The notes beneath the pieces were generated by a model, which was not told the origin of the DNA, ran no database searches, and worked only from the letters and a program-made list of their open reading frames with translations. A stretch of 64,000 nt of DNA from Verrucomicrobiota bacterium (lineage in GTDB: Bacteria; Verrucomicrobiota; Verrucomicrobiia; Limisphaerales; J093), in contig JAOSKK010000004.1 of NCBI GenBank assembly GCA_027493615.1, positions 107,011-171,010 of the forward strand, given 5' to 3'. Below, in pieces: positions 1-10,488 of this stretch. Both the position numbers and the translations under genes were made by a program. Position 1 is the stretch's first letter, and every line of letters starts with the position of its first letter.

Positions 1-2
1 AG

Positions 3-593
3 GTGTGCGACATGTTCCGGACGATGATCCGGGAGTTCGGGACCATCGATATTCTGGTGAACAACGCGGGCCTCCAGAAGGACGCCCCGTTGGAGGAGAT
101 GACGCTGGGGGACTGGCAATTCGTGCTGGATGTCAATCTCACGGGCCAGTTCCTGTGCGCCCGGGAAGCGGTGCGTGAGTTCAAGCGCCGCGGCGTCCGG
201 CCCGAAGTCTCATGCGCGGCCGGTAAGATCATCTGCATGAGCAGCGTTCACGAGGTCATCCCTTGGGCGGGCCACGTGAATTACGCGGCCAGCAAGGGAG
301 GCGTGATGCTCATGATGAAGAGCATCGCCCAAGAAGTCGCCCCGTACCGCATCCGTGTGAACAGCGTGGCGCCGGGGGCGGTCCGCACGCCCATCAACAT
401 GCAGGCCTGGGGCACACCCGAGGCCTATCGCGAACTGATGAAACTCATCCCCTACAAGCGCATCGGTGAACCGGACGACATCGGCCGCGCCTGCGTCTGG
501 CTGGCCAGCGACGACAGCGACTACATCCACGGTGCCACCCTTTTTGTGGACGGCGGGATGACACTGTACCCTGGCTTCGAAACCGGCGGTTGA
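3..593 (+). CDS. SDR-family oxidoreductase, 5' end cut by window edge
   Basis: This is the C-terminal three quarters of a short-chain dehydrogenase/reductase, an NAD(P)-dependent enzyme of the glucose-1-dehydrogenase/3-ketoacyl-reductase type. What is visible: the NNAG motif near residue 20, a conserved Ser (ICMSS), and the catalytic YxxxK as YAASK, followed by the PGAVRTP loop and the C-terminal FVDGGM segment. The Rossmann glycine motif (TGxxxGIG) is absent, so the true start lies before base 1; the GTG at base 3 is only the first in-frame start. The chain ends at TGA 591-593, 34 bases before the glycosidase gene. Substrate cannot be told from sequence; glucose or a related sugar alcohol is plausible given the neighbour. 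Confidence 0.9.
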   Translation: MCDMFRTMIREFGTIDILVNNAGLQKDAPLEEMTLGDWQFVLDVNLTGQFLCAREAVREFKRRGVRPEVSCAAGKIICMSSVHEVIPWAGHVNYAASKGGVMLMMKSIAQEVAPYRIRVNSVAPGAVRTPINMQAWGTPEAYRELMKLIPYKRIGEPDDIGRACVWLASDDSDYIHGATLFVDGGMTLYPGFETGG

Positions 594-627
594 ACCGTCG
601 TGATCCCGTGAGACAGCGAGCCATCGC

Positions 628-2037
628 ATGAGCCCCTCAGCCCTCCCGACCGCCGCCGAGCAACGGCGGCTCGAAGAAACCGACACCGGCCGGCGCGATT
701 GGCGTCGCTGGGGCCCTTACCTTGCCGAGCGCCAGTGGGGCACGGTCCGCGAGGACTACTCGCCGGGCGGCACGGCCTGGGACTATTTTCCTCATGATCA
801 CGCCCGCAGTCGCGCCTATCGGTGGGGGAGGATGGTCTCGCCGGCTGGAGTGACGCGCAAGGCCGGCTCTGCCTGGCACTGGCCTTGTGGAACGGACGCG
901 ATCCGATTCTCAAGGAGCGGCTCTTCGGGCTCACCAACGGTGAGGGCAATCACGGCGAGGACGTCAAGGAGCTCTATTACTATCTGGATGCGACCCCGAC
1001 GCACGCCTACCTCAAGTTCCTCTACAAATATCCGCAGGCCGAGTTCCCCTACGCCCGGCTCGTCGAGGAGAGTGCGCGGCGACGCCACGACACTGCCCAA
1101 CCCGAGTATGAGTTGCTGGACACCGGCGTCTTCGACAATGACCGCTATTGGGACGTGTTCGTCGAGTATGCCAAGGCCGATCCCGAGGACGTCCTCATGC
1201 GCATCACCCTTCACAACCGCGGGTCGGAAACGGCCGTCCTGCACCTCCTGCCGCAGCTCTGGTTCCGCAACACGTGGTCGTGGAGCCCGGCGGGCCGGAG
1301 GCCGCGATTGTGGGCCACCGGCAGCGGTGGGGTGACAGCCGAACAGACCGAACTGGGAGTGTACCAGTTCCAGTACGATGAACGCGTCCAGGAAGCTGGG
1401 GGGAACGACGGCGGGATCCCACGCTGCTGTTCACCGAGAACGAGACCAACCCCCGGCGTCATTTTGGTCAGCACGATGCCCCCGGCTGCTACAAGGACGC
1501 CTTCCACGAGTATCTGGTCCACGGCAACCGGGCGGCCGTGAAGCCGGAGCCGACCGGCACGAAGATGGCCGTCCATTGGGAACTGCCGGTGCCGCCGGGA
1601 GGGACCGCCGCCGTCCGTCTCCGGTTGAGCGCGGACGCCGCCCGCGGGTTTGCCGACTTCGAGACGATCCTGGAGCAGCGGCGTCGCGAAGCCGACGAAT
1701 TCTACGCCGCCTTGCAGGGAGAGATCAGCGATCCGGACGTGCGTCTGGTGCAGCGCCAGGCCCTGGCCGGGATGATCTGGAGCAAGCAGTTCTATTACTA
1801 TGACGTGCCGGAGTGGTTGCGCGGCGATGGGGCGCAGCCACCGCCGCCGCCCGAACGTCGGCGCGGCCGCAACCACGCGTGGACCCACCTCAACAATGCC
1901 GATATCCTCTCGATGCCGGACAAGTGGGAGTATCCCTGGTATGCCGCGTGGGACCTGGCCTTTCACTGCCTGCCACTCGCCCTGGTGGATGTGGAGTTCG
2001 CCAAAGGCCAGCTCCTGCTCCTCACCCGCGAATGGTA
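628..2037 (+). pseudogene. GH63/MGH1-like glycosidase, 5' half, interrupted by IS
   Basis: First half of a large glycoside hydrolase of the MGH1-like (GH63-related) group, which removes glucose or mannose from oligosaccharides or glycerate-type solutes. Recognisable blocks are [16 protein letters not shown], then [36 protein letters not shown], and the catalytic-domain start HAWTHLNNADILSMPDKWE. The frame slips near 826 (a run of five G where six fit the family) and near 1395-1425. The chain stops at an artificial TAG created by the insertion sequence at 2038. Joining 2037 to 3521 restores the motif [16 protein letters not shown] across the junction, so the gene was whole before the insertion. 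The enzyme is presumably dead in this genome unless the IS excises precisely. Confidence 0.85.
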
Positions 2038-2053
2038 GGTTCTTCCGGGAATC
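2030..2053. repeat. Left target duplication and left inverted repeat of the ISL3 element
   Basis: GAATGGTA (2030-2037) is the left copy of an 8-bp target-site duplication; the same octamer recurs at 3513-3520. The element begins directly after it with GGTTCTTCCGGGAATC, which matches the reverse complement of the right end (GCCTCTTCCGGGATC) over its TCTTCCGGGA core. Eight-base duplications are typical of the ISL3 family. Confidence 0.9.
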
Positions 2054-3512
2054 CCGGGGAAAAGTCATTGGGCAGGCGCGGGCCGCAGCCGTCGGGGTAG
2101 GGACGCGTTGGAGGTACTGTGGGCCCGGCACCCCGACGGCTGCCCCAGCGGCCCGCGCCGGAAAGGCCCCCACCTCCTTGGCGCCGTTGGGTGACGTTTC
2201 TTCTCAGGTTTCCCCAGGGCGTGACGACCCGGCTTCGCCTGCTACGCTGCCCCGATGCACGATCATGAGTTGTATCAGCAGATCCTGGGATTGACGGCCC
2301 CCTGGAAGGTCCAAGCCGTGCGCCTGGAGTTGGCCCCGCGCCGCATCGAGGTCCAGGTCCAATGCACCGAGTCGACCTGGGCCTGCCCCCAGTGTCAGTG
2401 CCGCATGCACATCCAAGACTGGGACCAGCGCCGGTGGCGCCACCTGGACAGTTGCGAGTTCCAGACCCTGATTGTGGCGAAGGTCCCCGGGTTCGCTGTC
2501 CGGAGCACGGCACCCTCACCGTGCAGGTCCCCTGGGCCGAGCCCTACGGACGTTTCACCAAGCGCTTTGAGCGGCTGGCGATCGACCTCTTGCAGGAGTG
2601 TTCGATCCGCGCGGTCTGTGAGGGGCTGCGGATCAGTTGGGACGAGGCCGATGGGATCAAGCAACGGGCCGTGGCGCGGGGGTTGCTTCGCAAGCAGACC
2701 CAGCCGGTGCGGCGCTTGGGGGTGGACGAAAAGAGTGCGGGCCGGGGACAGAACTACGTCACCGTGGTGGCGAACTTGGAGCCCGGGCGTTCGGCCACGG
2801 TGGAATACGTGGGCGACGGACGCACCCAAGAGACGCTGGAGGCCTATTGGCAGGGGCGTTCCCGGAACATCGGGCGGCGGTGGAGGCGGTGGCGATGGAC
2901 CTGTGGGCGCCGTACTTCCAAGCGACGGTGCAACACGTGCCCGAGGCGGCCCGTAAGATCGTCCACGACCCCTATCACTTGAGCCAGATGTTGGGGCGGG
3001 CGGTGGACCGGGTGCGTCGGGCCGAGCACCGGGCGTTGAGCGCGGCGGGCGACGAGCGTCTGGCGGGGACCAAGTACGTGTGGCTTTATGGCTGGGAAAA
3101 CCTCCCCCGGCCCACCAGGAGCGCTTCGATCAGTTGCGCGGGCAGAAACTCAAGACCAGTCGCGCCTGGGCGATCAAGGAAATGTTCCGCGACTTCTGGG
3201 CCAGCCAGAGCGTCGAGGAAGGGAAGGAGTTCTTCCACTCGTGGTACAGTTGGGCGATCCGCTCGCGCTTGGGCCCCATCAAGGAGGTGGCCCGGAGCTT
3301 CAAGAAGCACTTGGACAATATCGTGACCTACTTCACCCATCGGATCAGCAACGCGGCCTTGGAAGGGTTGAACAACCGCATCGCCGGCCTGGTCAAGAAA
3401 GCCTTCGGCTATCGGAGCCGGGAACGGTTCAAAACAGACATCCTCTTCCATCTGGGAGGCCTCGACCTCTATCCGCGGTAATGCAAAATCCCCCGCAGAT
3501 CCCGGAAGAGGC
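2038..3512 (+). mobile_element. ISL3-family insertion sequence, 1475 bp
   Basis: A complete element: imperfect terminal inverted repeats, one transposase locus on the plus strand filling most of the interior, and a perfect 8-bp direct duplication GAATGGTA on both sides. It lies inside the MGH1-like glycosidase gene, in the same orientation. Perfect target duplication and clean ends mean the insertion is recent. About 215 bp separate the left end from the transposase ATG. No passenger genes are present. Confidence 0.93.
2255..3481 (+). CDS. ISL3-family transposase (three apparent frameshifts)
   Basis: DDE transposase that cuts and pastes the surrounding element. The N-terminus has a zinc-ribbon-like set of cysteines (CPQC, then C-P-E-H after the first slip), followed by a helix-turn-helix region and the RNase H-like fold. 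Catalytic residues are the Asp in LGVDEKS, the Asp in VAMDLWAPY and the Glu in [13 protein letters not shown]. The chain ends GGLDLYPR at TAA 3479-3481. The frame changes at about 2488, 2858 and 3107, and at each point one extra C in a short C run would restore the conserved sequence. This pattern suggests consensus errors and an active transposase of about 408 residues, but genuine decay cannot be excluded. Confidence 0.9.
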
Positions 3513-3520
3513 GAATGGTA
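3497..3520. repeat. Right inverted repeat and right target duplication of the ISL3 element
   Basis: The element ends with GATCCCGGAAGAGGC (to 3512), the partner of the left terminal repeat. It is followed by the second GAATGGTA copy at 3513-3520, after which the glycosidase reading frame resumes with the codons for Met-His-Pro-Asn-Gly. Confidence 0.9.
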
Positions 3521-4884
3521 CATGCACCCCAATGGCCAGTTGCCCGCCTACGAGTGGGCCTTAGGCGATGTGACCCCCCGTGCATGCCTGGGCCACCTGG
3601 CGGGTGTTCCAAATGGACCGCAAGGCACGGCGGGCGGAGCGACCCGGGGACGCCGGCGACCTTGCCTTCCTCGAACGGGTCTTTCACAAGCTGATGCTGA
3701 ACTTCACCTGGTGGGTCAACCGCAAGGACACCCAGGACCGGAACATCTTCCAGGGTGGGTTCCTCGGCCTCGACAATATCGGCGTCTTCGACCGCAGTGC
3801 CCCGCTGCCCGGCGGCGGCTTCCTCAACCAGGCCGACGGCACAAGCTGGATGGCCATGTACTGCCTGAACCTGCTCCGCATCGCCCTTGAGCTCGCCCGC
3901 CACAATCGGGTGTACGAGGACATCGCGACCAAGTTCTTCGAGCATTTTCTCGGTATCGCCGCCGCCATCAACGGGGTCGGCGAAGATACGCTCGGCCTCT
4001 GGGACGAGCAGGACGCGTTCTACTATGACCACCTCTTTTCGGGCGACGGCCACAACGTGCCGCTCAAGGTGCGCTCGATGGTCGGCCTCATCCCGCTCTG
4101 CGCCGTTGAGGTGCTGGAGCCCGAGCTGCTGCAGCAGCTTCCCGACTTCGCCCGCCGCCTCGCCTGGTACCTCAATCACCGTCCGGACCTGGCGAGCCTC
4201 GTCTCCCGGTGGCAGGAGTGCGGCGCGGGCGAACGCCACCTCCTCTCACTGCTCCGCGGGCATCGCATGAAATGCCTGCTCCGCCGGATGCTCGATGAAA
4301 CCGAGTTCCTCAGCGACTACGGCGTACGCGCCCTGTCCAAGGTTCACGAGCGGGAACCTTACCGCCTCGAAGTTGGCGGTCTAACGCACGAAGTGCCTTA
4401 CTGGCCGGCGGAGTCCCGCAGCGGGCTCTTTGGCGGCAACTCGAACTGGCGCGGCCCCATCTGGATGCCCGTGAATTACCTCCTCATCGAGAGTCTTCAG
4501 AAGTTCCACCATTACTACGGCGACGAGTTCAAGGTTGAGTGCCCCACGGGCTCGGGTCGCTTCCTCACCCTGAACGCAGTGGCCGACGAGCTCGGCCGAC
4601 GTCTGGCCCGTCTGTTCCTCAGGGGTGACGATGGCCAGCGTCCCGTGTTGAAGTACCATCCCAAGCTCGCCACCGACCCGCACTTCCGCGACTACCTGCT
4701 CTTCCACGAGTACTTTCACGGCGACACGGGTCGTGGTGTGGGGGCTTCGCATCAAACCGGCTGGACCGGACTGATCGCCAAACTGCTGCAACCCCGCCGC
4801 GCGACCGGGACGCCGCGCGACTGCCCCGTCCCGAGGCGGCCGGCCCAACGGCGTGCACGGAAGCCCTCACCGGTTGGCGCATGA
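3521..4884 (+). pseudogene. GH63/MGH1-like glycosidase, 3' half
   Basis: Catalytic (alpha/alpha)6-barrel half of the gene broken by the IS. The first 50 bases continue the pre-insertion frame ([17 protein letters not shown]); near 3573 a C6 run is one base short, and the frame moves to [10 protein letters not shown] and stays open to the end. Family blocks include [41 protein letters not shown] and the C-terminal SNWRGPIWMPVNYLLIESL with the late SHQTGWTGLIAKL. These are typical of bacterial MGH1-like glycosidases. The stop at 4882-4884 overlaps the ATG of the next gene (ATGA), so glycosidase and aquaporin were probably cotranscribed, which hints at turnover of a small glycosylated solute. 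Confidence 0.85.
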
Positions 4885-5669
4885 GATCCGCCCTCGCGCA
4901 GCACTGGCCCGAGTATCTCATGGAGGCCTGGGCGCTGGGGGTGTTCATGCTGTCGGCTGCGGTCTGCACCGTGCTGGTCGAACACCCCGCCTCACCGGTC
5001 CGTGCCCTGGTAACGAACCCGCACGCGCGGCGGGCGTTGATCGGGCTGGCCATGGGCCTCACCGCCGTTGGACTGATCTATTCGCCTTGGGGACAGCGGT
5101 CGGGCGCTCACCTGAACCCCGCCACGACCCTGACCTTCCTGCGGCTGGGGAAGATCCGGCCCTGGGACGCGACCTTCTACGTGGCCGCCCAATTCCTGGG
5201 AGGGGTGGGCGGTCTCCTCAGCGCCCGGCTGCTTCTCGGGGATATCCTCTCCCATCCCTCGGTTCGCTACGTGGCGACGGTGCCTGGCCCGGCAGGGGCG
5301 GGGGTTGCCTTTGTGGCTGAGGCCGCCCTTGCCGGGGGCATGATGCTGATGGTCCTCTGCACCACGAACTCGGGGCGGCTGACCTCCTACACCGGCCTGT
5401 TCGCCGGCGCTCTGCTCTTCCTCTACATCACCGTCGAGGCGCCGCTTTCGGGCATGAGCATCAATCCGGCGCGAACCGCCGCCTCCGCAATCCCGAGCGG
5501 CATCTGGACCGGCGGTTGGGTTTATTTCACGGCGCCCGTACTGGGCATGATCCTGGCCGCCCAGGCGTACCTCAGCGTCCTCAACCCGGCGCCTCGGGCG
5601 TGTCCGAAGCTGCAGCACGGCGCACGACAGCGCTGCATTTTTTGCGGCCATCCGGGCGGCGACTCGTAA
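4881..5669 (+). CDS. MIP-family aquaporin/glycerol facilitator
   Basis: Six-helix inner-membrane channel for water or small neutral solutes, 262 residues. Both signature half-helix motifs are intact: NPA at residues 79-81 (HLNPATT) and NPA at 195-197 (SINPARTAAS, with the filter Arg right after it). The ATG at 4881 overlaps the glycosidase stop. The last 30 residues are Cys/His-bearing and unlike the family, so the real C-terminus may be shorter or altered by a local error. Whether it conducts glycerol or water cannot be settled. The overlap with a glycosidase suggests coupling to release or loss of an osmolyte. Confidence 0.9.
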   Translation: MRSALAQHWPEYLMEAWALGVFMLSAAVCTVLVEHPASPVRALVTNPHARRALIGLAMGLTAVGLIYSPWGQRSGAHLNPATTLTFLRLGKIRPWDATFYVAAQFLGGVGGLLSARLLLGDILSHPSVRYVATVPGPAGAGVAFVAEAALAGGMMLMVLCTTNSGRLTSYTGLFAGALLFLYITVEAPLSGMSINPARTAASAIPSGIWTGGWVYFTAPVLGMILAAQAYLSVLNPAPRACPKLQHGARQRCIFCGHPGGDS

Positions 5670-5701
5670 GGCTCCGCCTTCGCCTTCGACCAAGCCTGGT
5701 A

Positions 5702-7353
5702 ATGAGCGACCCCTACGACGTCATCATCCTCGGCTCCGGCGCGGGCGGCGGCACCCTCGCCTACCGCCTCGCCCCGAGCGGCAAGCGCATCCTCCTCCTC
5801 GAACGCGGCCCTTACGTGCCTCGCGAAAAGGAGAACTGGAGCACCAAGGCCGTCAACCAGGAGGGCCGCTACCACACGAAAGAGGTCTGGCGCGACCGGG
5901 ACGGCAAAGACCTCCATCCCCACACCAACTATTACGTCGGCGGCAACACGAAGTTCTACGGCGCCGCGCTCTTTCGCCTGCGCAAGGAAGACTTCGGCGA
6001 ACTGCGCCATCACGGCGGTGTCTCCCCGTCCTGGCCAATCTCCTACGACGACCTCGAGCCCTACTACGCCCAAGCCGAGCAACTCTATCAGGTCCACGGC
6101 CTACAGGGTGAAGACCCCACCGAGCCCTGGCGCAGTGCCCCGTACCCACATCCGCCCCTCCGCCACGAGCCCCGGATCCAGGCACTGCATGACGACTGGG
6201 CGCGAGCCGGGTTGCGCCCCTTCCACACTCCGCTCGGTGTCATGCTCGATGAGCAGAACCCACGCAAGAGTCCGTGCATCCGGTGTGCCACGTGCGACGG
6301 TCATCCCTGCCTCGTCAACGCCAAGGCCGATGCCCAGGTCTGTTGCGTGGACCCGGCGCTCGAATACCCAAACGTGACCCTCATGACCGACGCCCGCGCG
6401 CTCCGCCTCGAGACCAGCCCCACCGGGCGCGACGTCACGCGGGTTCTGGTCGAACGCCAGGGCGCAACCCTCGAGCTCAGCGCGGACTTCTTCGTCGTCT
6501 CCTGCGGCGCCATCAACTCCGCCGCGCTGTTGCTGCGTTCGGCCAACGACCGGCACCCGCGGGGTCTGGCCAACGGCTCCGACCTGGTGGGTCGGCATTA
6601 CATGGGTCATCTCAACTCGGTGCTCATGGCCATCTCGAAATGCCCCAACCCGACCGTGTTCCAGAAGACGCTTTCGTTGAACGATTACTACCTCGGCTCC
6701 CCGGTTGGGCGTTCCCGCTCGGCCACGTCTCCTTCGTCGGGAAACTCGACGGCGACACCCTCAGGGCAGGCGCGCCGGCCATCGCCCCGCATTGGACGCT
6801 CGAGCTTATGGGCCGCCACTCGCTCGATTTCTGGCTCACCAGCGAGGACCTTCCCGACCCGGACAACCGGGTCACGGTGGATCGCGACGGGCGGATCGTC
6901 CTCAGCTACCGTCCCAACAACGACGAGGGCCACCGGCGGCTGACTGAAATGCTCAAGCGCCTGATGCAGCAACAGACGCGCTGTGGTGTGCATGGACACG
7001 AATGCCATGAGGGCCTGTTCGCCCGGAACCTCTTCGCCGGCCAGCGCATTCCGCTGGCGGGCGTGGCGCACCAAAACGGCACGATCCGTTTCGGCCACGA
7101 CCCGCGCACGTCGGTCCTCGACGTGAATTGCCGGGCGCATGAACTGGACAACCTTTACGTCGTGGACGCGAGCTTCTTCCCGTCGAGTGGCGCCGTAAAC
7201 CCGGCGCTAACGATCATGGCCAACGCCCTGCGTGTGGGCGATCATCTGCTCGAACGCCTCGGCGCCTCGACCGCGGCTCAACTCAACATCGGCATCCGAG
7301 AACGCCGGCTCAGCCGGAGCGTATCGTCGCCTGTCACCGCAAACGTCGCCTGA
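5702..7353 (+). CDS. GMC-family FAD oxidoreductase (one frameshift)
   Basis: Flavin-dependent sugar/alcohol dehydrogenase of the glucose-methanol-choline family, about 550 residues. The N-terminus has the FAD-binding glycine motif VIILGSGAGGGTLAYRLA and an ERG segment; a cysteine cluster follows in the middle (CIRCATCDGHPC, CC), as in cholesterol-oxidase-like GMC proteins. The C-terminal half holds GVAHQNGTIRFG and the closing ASFFPSSGAVNPALTIMANA with the catalytic His/Asn region. The frame slips near 6703, where CCCC should be CCCCC (SPGWAFPLGHVSF when corrected). ATG 5702 is chosen because the Rossmann motif follows it directly. It starts 32 bases after the aquaporin gene and may share its transcript. 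No signal peptide, so probably cytoplasmic. Confidence 0.88.
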
Positions 7354-7440
7354 ACCCGGACCCCGTGAATCCTCCTCCATCGGATCCATCCCCTCGAGGA
7401 CCGCGGGCTTTGGCCCGCCTCAGCCCGCCCCGCCGGACGC

Positions 7441-8631
7441 GTGTCGGAGCGGTCCAGCCGCCGATCTCCTGCGCGGTTTCTCGCGCGTCGCCACTTCCAC
7501 TGGAAGCGGGCGGCTCGCGATGACAGCCATCCCCTCCTGGTCTTCGCCGCCCTCGCCCTCCTCATCACGCGCAACGTGCTTCTTCCTTCTATGGCTCCTG
7601 CCCAAGCTACGCCGGTCCGCGTCCGGCTCCTCGCGGCCTCCGGACACCTCACGGAACCGGTCACCCTCCCGAAGGTCGTCAAGTCCGACGCCGCCTGGCG
7701 GGCTCAACTCACCGGCGAGCAATACCGCATCACGCGCACGCACGGCACCGAGCAGGCCTTTTGCGGCCGGTTCCACGACAACCACCCGACCGGCGCGTAC
7801 ACGTGCATCGGTTGTGGTCTGCCCCTGTTCCGCTCCGACGCCAAGTTCGATTCCGGCACCGGCTGGCCGAGCTTCTTCCAGCCTGTGGCCACAGAGAACC
7901 TCGGCGAAACCCGCGACACCAGTTTCGGGAGGATTCGGACCGAGGTGCATTGTGTCCGGTGCGATTCCCATCTCGGACACGTCTTCGAGGACGGACCGCG
8001 GCCCACGGGTCTGCGCTACTGCATCAACTCCGATGCGCTCACCTTCCACGAACGGCCAGGCAGGGAGAACCCACCGCCCAGCGAGAAAGCGCTCCTTGGC
8101 GCCGGCTGTTTCTGGGGCGTCGAGCACACCTTCAGCCACGTCAAGGGGGTCACCGCCACTCGCGTCGGGTTCGCCGGCGGTCACACGCGGAATCCCACCT
8201 ACGAAGCGGTCTGTTCTCGCGCCACGGGCCACGCCGAGGTGGTCGAGGTCGCGTTCGATCCCCGAGAGGTGACCTTCGAGCGACTCCTTGAGGTGTTCTG
8301 GGACACCCACAACCCGTTCCGACCGCAAAGCAGCGGGCCCGACGAGGGCCACCAATACCGCTCCGCCATCTTCTTCACGACGCCGGAACAGGAGGCAACG
8401 GCTCGCGCCTCGGCGGCCCGGCTCGAGGCCCGGCACCCGGGAGAAGCGGTTGCCACCGAGATCAGCCTGGCGACAGCGTTTCAGCCCGCGGAAGAGTATC
8501 ACCAGCATTACTACGAGAAGCAGGGTATCAAGACGTGCAGCCCGCCTCGACCCGGTCCCGACCGGCCGCCTTTCCATGAACCAGCCGTTCCGGGTGGGGC
8601 GAGGCTGCTGCCGAGCCCCGAGGGATCCTGA
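7441..8631 (+). CDS. msrAB: MsrB-MsrA fused peptide methionine sulfoxide reductase
   Basis: Bifunctional repair enzyme that reduces methionine R- and S-sulfoxide. The MsrB domain comes first (about residues 75-215): zinc cysteines CIGCG and [14 protein letters not shown], and the catalytic Cys194 in RYCINSD. The MsrA domain follows, with catalytic Cys223 in [12 protein letters not shown] and the [11 protein letters not shown] ending. A hydrophobic stretch at residues 32-50 ([18 protein letters not shown]) precedes APAQA and looks like a signal sequence or anchor, suggesting a periplasmic enzyme. The GTG at 7441 is the first start that keeps it; Met51 at 7591 is the alternative for a cytoplasmic form. 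The last 35 residues after KTCSPP are not conserved and may be read-through of a lost stop. Confidence 0.92.
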   Translation: MSERSSRRSPARFLARRHFHWKRAARDDSHPLLVFAALALLITRNVLLPSMAPAQATPVRVRLLAASGHLTEPVTLPKVVKSDAAWRAQLTGEQYRITRTHGTEQAFCGRFHDNHPTGAYTCIGCGLPLFRSDAKFDSGTGWPSFFQPVATENLGETRDTSFGRIRTEVHCVRCDSHLGHVFEDGPRPTGLRYCINSDALTFHERPGRENPPPSEKALLGAGCFWGVEHTFSHVKGVTATRVGFAGGHTRNPTYEAVCSRATGHAEVVEVAFDPREVTFERLLEVFWDTHNPFRPQSSGPDEGHQYRSAIFFTTPEQEATARASAARLEARHPGEAVATEISLATAFQPAEEYHQHYYEKQGIKTCSPPRPGPDRPPFHEPAVPGGARLLPSPEGS

Positions 8632-8711
8632 GCGGGGGTGGCTCGGCGGCAGCCTCTCCCCACCGGTTTCATGGCCCCTATGCGGGCCGGCCTCGCCAAG
8701 CGCGACTGCCC

Positions 8712-9419
8712 ATGAACTCCCCCGTCACCCTCATCACCGGCGCCGTCGGCAACCTGGGTTTTGCCACGGCGCAAACGTTCCAGACCGCGGGTCATCGGAC
8801 CGTCCTGGTGGACCGTTCGCCTGACCGGTTGGCGCACGCCTTCCCCGGTCTCGTCGCCTCGGCACACCACCTGTTGGCCGGCGGCGTTGACCTGGCCGAC
8901 CCGGCCGCGCTGGATCGCCTCGTCGAGACGGTGCTGGCCCGGTTCGGTCGAGTGGACATCCTCGTTCACACGGTCGGCGCCTGGCGCGGGGGCAAACCCG
9001 TGCACGAGACCGACCTCACCGATTGGGACTTCCTCCTCTCGGTCAACCTGCGGACCACTCTGCTGTGTTGTCGCGCCGTGATCCCCCCGATGCTGCGCCA
9101 GCAACGTGGCCGTATCATCACCGTCGCCAGCCGCGATGGCCTGGCCGGGAGCGCCGGGTTCGCCGCCTACAGCGCCTCCAAGAGCGCCGTGCTGCGTCTG
9201 AACGAGGCCCTCGCCGACGAACTCAAAGCGTCGAACCTCAACGTCAACTGCGTCCTGCCGTCCACCCTGGACACGCCGCAAAACCGCGCCGCCATGCCGG
9301 ACGCAGATTTCAGAAAGTGGATCGAGCCTGCTGCCGTTGCCGAGGTGATGCTATTCCTCGCTTCCGATGCCGCCCGAGCCATCACCGGCGCCGCCCTGCC
9401 GGTTTACGGCAAGGGATGA
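8712..9419 (+). CDS. SDR-family NAD(P)-dependent oxidoreductase
   Basis: Complete 235-residue short-chain dehydrogenase. The cofactor motif is TGAVGNLGFA (a variant of TGxxxGxG) at residues 9-18. The usual NNAG is replaced by VHTVG, the catalytic region has VASRDG then YSASK, and the C-terminus shows LASDAARAITGAALPVYG. The classical Ser before the Tyr is shifted or weak, so the substrate may be unusual, but the fold is clear. It starts 80 bases after the Msr gene and is followed closely by a secreted-protein gene, so it is probably an independent unit. Confidence 0.9.
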   Translation: MNSPVTLITGAVGNLGFATAQTFQTAGHRTVLVDRSPDRLAHAFPGLVASAHHLLAGGVDLADPAALDRLVETVLARFGRVDILVHTVGAWRGGKPVHETDLTDWDFLLSVNLRTTLLCCRAVIPPMLRQQRGRIITVASRDGLAGSAGFAAYSASKSAVLRLNEALADELKASNLNVNCVLPSTLDTPQNRAAMPDADFRKWIEPAAVAEVMLFLASDAARAITGAALPVYGKG

Positions 9420-9447
9420 CGCTGCCTGTCGCCTCCTGGATGCCAGT

Positions 9448-10387
9448 ATGAGGATCCGAATAATGCTCTCGCGAACGCTCTGGGGGGCCTGGCTTGCCTT
9501 CACCGCAGAAGTCGGGGCCGGAACGATCATCCTTTCGCCGGTGGCAGACACGTTCCTCTCCGAGTTCAGTCCGGACCACAACACCGGCGGGCACACGAAC
9601 GTCGCGGCGGGGGAGCGTCAGCAACGGCACACGCACGCGCGCGCTCCTGCGCTTCGACATCGCGGCGAACGTGCCCGCGGGCGCGACCATCACGAACGTG
9701 GCGCTCCGGCTCCAGGTCACGCGGGTGATCATGGGCGGGGGCGTGCATTCGAGCTTCGACCTTCGCCGGACACTCACGCCGTGGAACGAAGGCGCGCAGA
9801 CCGGCAACCTCGGCGCTCCCGCCGGTCCTGGCGAAGCGACCTGGAACCACCGCCGCGCGCCCGACGTGCCTTGGAACGCTCCCGGCGGCGCGATGGGGCT
9901 GGATTTCGCCGCAGCGGTTTGCTTCGCGTGAAGACCCCGCCGGCAGCGCGCCGCGGTTGACTGTCGAATTCACCCCGCCGGTCCCGCTGTTCCGGATTGC
10001 CCGCCTGAGCCTGGCTGAAAACCAAGTGCATTTCTGCCGTGAAGGCGAGACGGCCAGCGAGGGCATCCGGCTGATGGCCGAACTCGGCAGCCAGCCGCGT
10101 CTGCTCTCCGAAGTGAACGCCGCCATCGCCAATGGAACGGCCCACTTCACCCTCTCGGGGGCGGCATCAACCCGGCGCCCGGTTCGCGACGCCTGGTCCT
10201 TCCCCAGGCGCTGCGCCGCGATTACCCGCGGGTGACGCTGTGTTCGATGATCGCTCCCAGCCCGGACTGGTTCGTCGGCGTGGACAGCCTGAGTCTGCTC
10301 GAGGACGGTGCCTGGGCGACCCCCAGACCGCTGGTGAACGGAGTCATCGTGCCCTTCGGCACATTCACTTTCACGCGACTGGACTGA
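9448..10387 (+). CDS. Secreted DNRLRE-spondin_N two-domain protein (frameshifted)
   Basis: Starts MRIRIMLSRTLWGAW with a short signal peptide. The N-terminal domain is of the DNRLRE/CBM96 type (ILSPVADTFLSEFSPDHNTGG, then RALLRFDIAANVPAGATIT and the closing RFASREDPAGSAPRLTVEF), a beta-sandwich common in exported PVC proteins. It is followed in the same locus by a spondin_N domain, recognisable from FRIARLSLAENQVHF and SMIAPSPDWFVGVDSLSL and ending FTFTRLD at TGA 10385-10387. Frame changes are needed near 9612 (G5 for G6), 9910 and 10155 (G5 for G6). Reading them as errors gives one protein of about 313 residues. Role is unknown; both domains suggest extracellular binding. Confidence 0.75.
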
Positions 10388-10488
10388 CCCGGCGCATCGG
10401 CCTTGGCGCTGCCCTCGACCCGAGGGTGACGATGGGCCTTGCGTACCGTCAACTGCAGCTCCCATCGGATTCAGCATAGCCGCCGCAA

